From positions 1 to 22,366 of the IMG/VR virus record IMGVR_UViG_3300035034_002269: 22,366 nucleotides of DNA. One strand, 5' to 3'. A model generated the notes under the pieces. That model worked only from the letters and a program-made list of their open reading frames with translations. It made no database searches and had not been told where the DNA came from. Positions 20,582 through 22,366 of this stretch are shown in pieces (positions within the stretch are counted from its first letter, which is position 1; each line of letters begins with the position of its first letter). Position numbers and translations under genes: made by a program. The stretch comes from a virus.

Positions 20582-20630
20582 ATACTTGCACATAAGATCG
20601 AGAATGTCAAGTTTTCCCATCATATTGGCA
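20582..20630 (-). promoter_or_regulatory. Late promoter for tRNAs and portal (TGCCAA / TTGACATTC family)
   Basis: On the minus strand: TGCCAA (20630-20625), 14 nt ending GGAAAAC, -35 TTGACA (20610-20605, perfect), then a 17-nt spacer to a weak -10 AAGTAT (20587-20582) that has TGC directly upstream. The upstream half is as conserved as in the other two family members, but the -10 is poor, which points to dependence on an activator. It is followed by a leader of about 280 nt before the tRNAs. The rest of the 606-nt gap from 20296 to 20901 holds the palindrome and terminator listed separately, and no convincing gene. Confidence 0.7.
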
Positions 20631-20643
20631 GAGCAGATTTCGG

Positions 20644-20661
20644 TTTATCGCATGCGGTAAA
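20644..20661. promoter_or_regulatory. Palindromic operator candidate upstream of the tRNA/portal promoter
   Basis: TTTATCGCATGCGGTAAA is an 18-bp palindrome with one mismatched pair. It starts 14 bp upstream of the TGCCAA box. A related imperfect dyad, TTTACCGAATAGGGTAA at 20695-20711, repeats the TTTACCG half about 50 bp further upstream. The paired sites suggest a bound regulator. Confidence 0.5.
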
Positions 20662-20849
20662 ATTTCCCCGATAATCTGTGATCTGATATACGTGTTTACC
20701 GAATAGGGTAATGTGAGTATTTGTTCACTTTGCTCAAAATTTTGTGCGTACAAGGCTCGCACCGGATGCGGCGTGTCCCAGGATGGCACAGGGGGGTCTT
20801 TGGGTCCCCTGTCCCAAACCAGGGCAGCAGGCTGTGTTGCCATGGCACA

Positions 20850-20877
20850 AAGAAAGCCCGCCACAAAGGGCGGGCTT
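20850..20877 (-). terminator. Strong intrinsic terminator
   Basis: AAGCCCGCC (20854-20862 plus) and GGCGGGCTT (20869-20877) form a perfect 9-bp stem with a 6-nt loop. On the minus strand TCTTTG follows, extending the T-rich tail. It is 24 nt after the stop of the acidic 321-aa gene and isolates it from the tRNA/portal unit. Confidence 0.9.
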
Positions 20878-20901
20878 ACTCATTGGTATGACTCGGTATG
20901 G

Positions 20902-21867
20902 CTAGAACATATCAGGCGTTGCATCGCATCGCACGGGCAAGCCGTCGCCTATGCGCTCCCATGCTCCGCGGGCTTCACGCATGGTCTCGGCGTCATGCTC
21001 GCAAGCCGCCCTGTAAACATCCGAGTCCGGATTATCTGCTACCCATTTCAGGGCAGGTGACTCGGCTATATCGCCTTCGAAGTCGATCAGGTCGTCCGCG
21101 ACCCATTGCGCCAGATTCTCGCCCTGTATCTCGCATAAGGTAGAGTCGCCCATCTGTATGTGCTGATAAAAAGCCGTGTTTTCCTCATACAGCAGCGACT
21201 CCGTCACCTCGCTTGTGAGCTGGTCGGCGCTTGTCCAGCGGTCTGCCTGCTGCAAGGCAAACAGGAACAACGTAGACAGATTATTGTGATCGAAATCATC
21301 TACTGAGTCAGGCCAGCGTTCATCCGTGTTCGGATAGTGTGAGTGAAACCCGTCGCGGGAACTATGCCGCTCACTGATCATTGTCTCCCATGCTTCGCGG
21401 CTGTGTTCATTGCGGGCAAGTGCCAGCATTGCCGCGAAAGCTTTTGCACTGCCATATACAAAGAGTCGATCAGTCTCGAAATTGTAATAGCGCGGGCTTG
21501 TCATGGTCTCAACGCTCATTGAGTCCGCCAATGCATACAGGGCAAGGCAAAACTTTTCATCCTGCCCCATGCCCTCGACATCGTCCGCGCAGCGCGCAGG
21601 GTCAAGGGTTTCTGCTTTGATACACTCGGCGAGGGCGTCGAGCCATTGCACATTCACGGCTTCCCTGTAAGCGGCAAAATCGGCGCTATAGTAGGAGTCA
21701 CAAATCTGCATTTCAGTCGCCCGCACTTTGTCCGGATACTGTAGATTCGAGTCGGACTCGTTGGCGTAATATTCGGAGTCGCGTTCAATCTCATAATCCA
21801 ATTGCTGATCGAGAACAGAACAATACCATCCGGGGAAAAGCGGCATTACAAAAACAGTCTTTTCCAT
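20902..21867 (-). CDS. Acidic 321-aa protein of unknown function
   Basis: I do not recognise a named family. ATG at 21867 is chosen because GGGAG lies 7 nt upstream and it is 2 nt after the previous stop; the longer in-frame start at 21915 would overlap that gene. The N-terminus FVMPLFPGWYCSVLDQQLDY then EIERDSEYY resembles the opening of hypothetical proteins seen in other phages and plasmids, with a hydrophobic P-L-F-P-G-x-Y motif. The protein is very rich in Asp and Glu and has only six lysines. It has an AKAFAAMLALARNEHSREAW helix in the middle and no membrane span or signal peptide. A DNA-mimic role would fit the charge but is only a guess. It is followed by a strong terminator. Confidence 0.85.
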   Translation of the reverse strand: MEKTVFVMPLFPGWYCSVLDQQLDYEIERDSEYYANESDSNLQYPDKVRATEMQICDSYYSADFAAYREAVNVQWLDALAECIKAETLDPARCADDVEGMGQDEKFCLALYALADSMSVETMTSPRYYNFETDRLFVYGSAKAFAAMLALARNEHSREAWETMISERHSSRDGFHSHYPNTDERWPDSVDDFDHNNLSTLFLFALQQADRWTSADQLTSEVTESLLYEENTAFYQHIQMGDSTLCEIQGENLAQWVADDLIDFEGDIAESPALKWVADNPDSDVYRAACEHDAETMREARGAWERIGDGLPVRCDATPDMF

Positions 21868-21869
21868 GA

Positions 21870-22052
21870 TCAGACTCCCGCAATGCCAAGGCAAGCGCCG
21901 AGAAGAACACCGCACGCGACGATAATTCCAGCAACCGGCATGATATTCATCTTAGGCGACTCGAACGTCACATTGGGACGTGGAGTCGGCTTGATTGGGC
22001 TCGCATGTTCGCCAGACCAGTCTTTTCCAATTTTATAATCTTGAGTGTTCAT
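21870..22052 (-). CDS. 60-aa protein with C-terminal membrane helix
   Basis: ATG at 22052 has AAGGA 7 nt upstream; the longer in-frame start at 22112 would lie in the terminator stem. The first 35 residues are polar and Pro-rich (HASPIKPTPRPNVTFESP). The last 23 (NIMPVAGIIVACGVLLGACL then GIAGV) are one hydrophobic helix with GxxxG-like spacing. There is no lysine anchor or lysis motif that would make it a holin. It forms a two-gene unit with the acidic protein, 2 nt apart. Function unknown. Confidence 0.75.
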   Translation of the reverse strand: MNTQDYKIGKDWSGEHASPIKPTPRPNVTFESPKMNIMPVAGIIVACGVLLGACLGIAGV

Positions 22053-22106
22053 ATCGCTTTCCTTTCTTAGCTGCGATGAGTCTTTAATGACACAAGCCGA
22101 AAGGGA

Positions 22107-22129
22107 AAGCAAGCTTTTTCTTGCTTTTT
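22107..22129. terminator. Hairpin with T-tracts on both strands
   Basis: AAGCAAG (22107-22113) and CTTGCTT (22120-22126) form a 7-bp stem with a 6-nt loop. TTT follows on the plus strand and TCCCTTT on the minus strand. It can act in either direction and separates the repeat array from the 60-aa gene. GC content of the stem is low, so efficiency is uncertain. Confidence 0.6.
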
Positions 22130-22151
22130 ATGTTGGTTTTTCTTGTCTTTT

Positions 22152-22206
22152 GTTTCCAGGGAAGGTCCAGGCGATTGCCAGGCGTTTCCAGGGAAGGTCC
22201 AGGCGA
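22152..22206. repeat. Two 23-bp direct repeats leading into the tandem array
   Basis: A 23-bp block beginning GTTTCCAGGGAAGG and ending CCAGGCGA occurs at 22152-22174 and 22184-22206, 32 bp apart. Its end shares the CAGGCG core with the units of the adjoining array. Confidence 0.9.
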
Positions 22207-22348
22207 GCCCGTGGGAGCGTGGCAGGCTGCAGGCGAGCCCGTGGGAGCGTGGCAGGCTGCAGGCGAGCCCGTGGGAGCGTGGCAGGCTGCAGGCGAGCCC
22301 GTGGGAGCATGGCAGGCTGCAGGCGAGCCCGTGGGAGCGTGGCAGGCT
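22201..22348. repeat. 30-bp tandem repeat array (five copies)
   Basis: Units start at 22201, 22231, 22261, 22291 and 22321. They are identical except one base in copy 4 (GCAT for GCGT) and a diverged end in copy 5. Each unit begins AGGCGAGCCCGTGGGAGC and ends GGCAGGCTGC. With the two flanking 23-bp repeats the core CAGGCG appears at least seven times. The unit length is a multiple of three, so long repetitive reading frames run through both strands, but none has a good ribosome binding site. The 314-nt stretch 22053-22366 contains this array, the hairpin and no gene I can support. Confidence 0.95.
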
Positions 22349-22366
22349 TGCATAGCGCGCATAAAA

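Noticed and set aside
20446-20593. Two short overlapping frames in the tRNA/portal leader, one ending PCSQCKSGKIGAVKSKV
   Set aside because: The C-x-x-C and basic tail are suggestive, but the GTG start at 20541 has no ribosome binding site, and the ATG at 20593 of the other frame lies upstream of the expected transcript start.
20607-20864. Minus-strand frame of 85 codons between terminator and tRNA/portal promoter
   Set aside because: It starts inside the terminator stem, has no Shine-Dalgarno, crosses both dyads and ends in the promoter. The composition does not look like a protein.
22084-22362. Minus-strand frame of 92 codons through the tandem repeats (decapeptide ACHAPTGSPA)
   Set aside because: There is no visible ribosome binding site, it exists because the repeat unit is a multiple of three, and it ends past the hairpin terminator. 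A plus-strand frame of 70 codons through the same repeats is equally open, so neither is trusted.

Overview
The window is a contiguous block of a tailed-phage genome (siphovirus morphology). Every protein gene I can support lies on the minus strand, so the functional order runs from the right edge to the left edge. The tail-tip genes at the left (DUF2460, DUF2163, then the start of an NlpC/P60 peptidase) have the order and character of the host-specificity module of alphaproteobacterial gene transfer agents and related siphophages. An alphaproteobacterial, perhaps marine, host is therefore the best guess; a PhoH gene fits that. No host gene, integrase or terminase is visible. Whether this is a free phage or a prophage cannot be decided here.

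Layout, in transcription order. (1) 22366-20850: a 30-bp tandem-repeat array, a hairpin terminator, a 60-aa membrane protein, an acidic 321-aa protein of unknown function, and a strong terminator. (2) 20660-20140: palindrome, promoter, structured leader, then tRNA-Pro(UGG) and tRNA-Glu(UUC) joined end to end. (3) 20124-15071, head module: portal (DUF4055), a 51-aa protein, a second promoter, scaffold, major capsid protein, a decoration-like protein, and two small proteins with a shared N-terminal motif, closed by a strong terminator nested in a larger dyad. (4) 14927-12483, an inserted regulatory cassette: two HTH+PAS-like proteins, a PAS protein with its own promoter and dyad, a coiled-coil/membrane protein, and a small helical protein. 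(5) 12448-9925: PhoH ATPase and the neck/connector genes (DnaT-like connector, head closure, gp10-like, tail terminator). (6) 9908-1, tail module: a third promoter, a tail tube protein with an inserted domain, a 351-nt highly structured non-coding interval, tail chaperone G with a -1 frameshift into T, the tape measure, DUF2460, DUF2163 with an inserted lectin-like domain, and the NlpC/P60 start.

The regulation stands out. Three promoters, in front of tRNA/portal, scaffold/capsid and tail tube, share TGCCAA, 13-14 nt, TTGACATTC, and look like one late-gene family. Several highly expressed structural genes have their own hairpin-rich leaders. The strongest cases for a closer look are the 351-nt interval upstream of the tail chaperone (interleaved perfect 9-bp stems, plus a segment that could cover the start codon), the textbook frameshift signal just downstream, a hairpin that sequesters the PhoH ribosome binding site, and the trio of PAS-type regulators sitting inside a structural operon.
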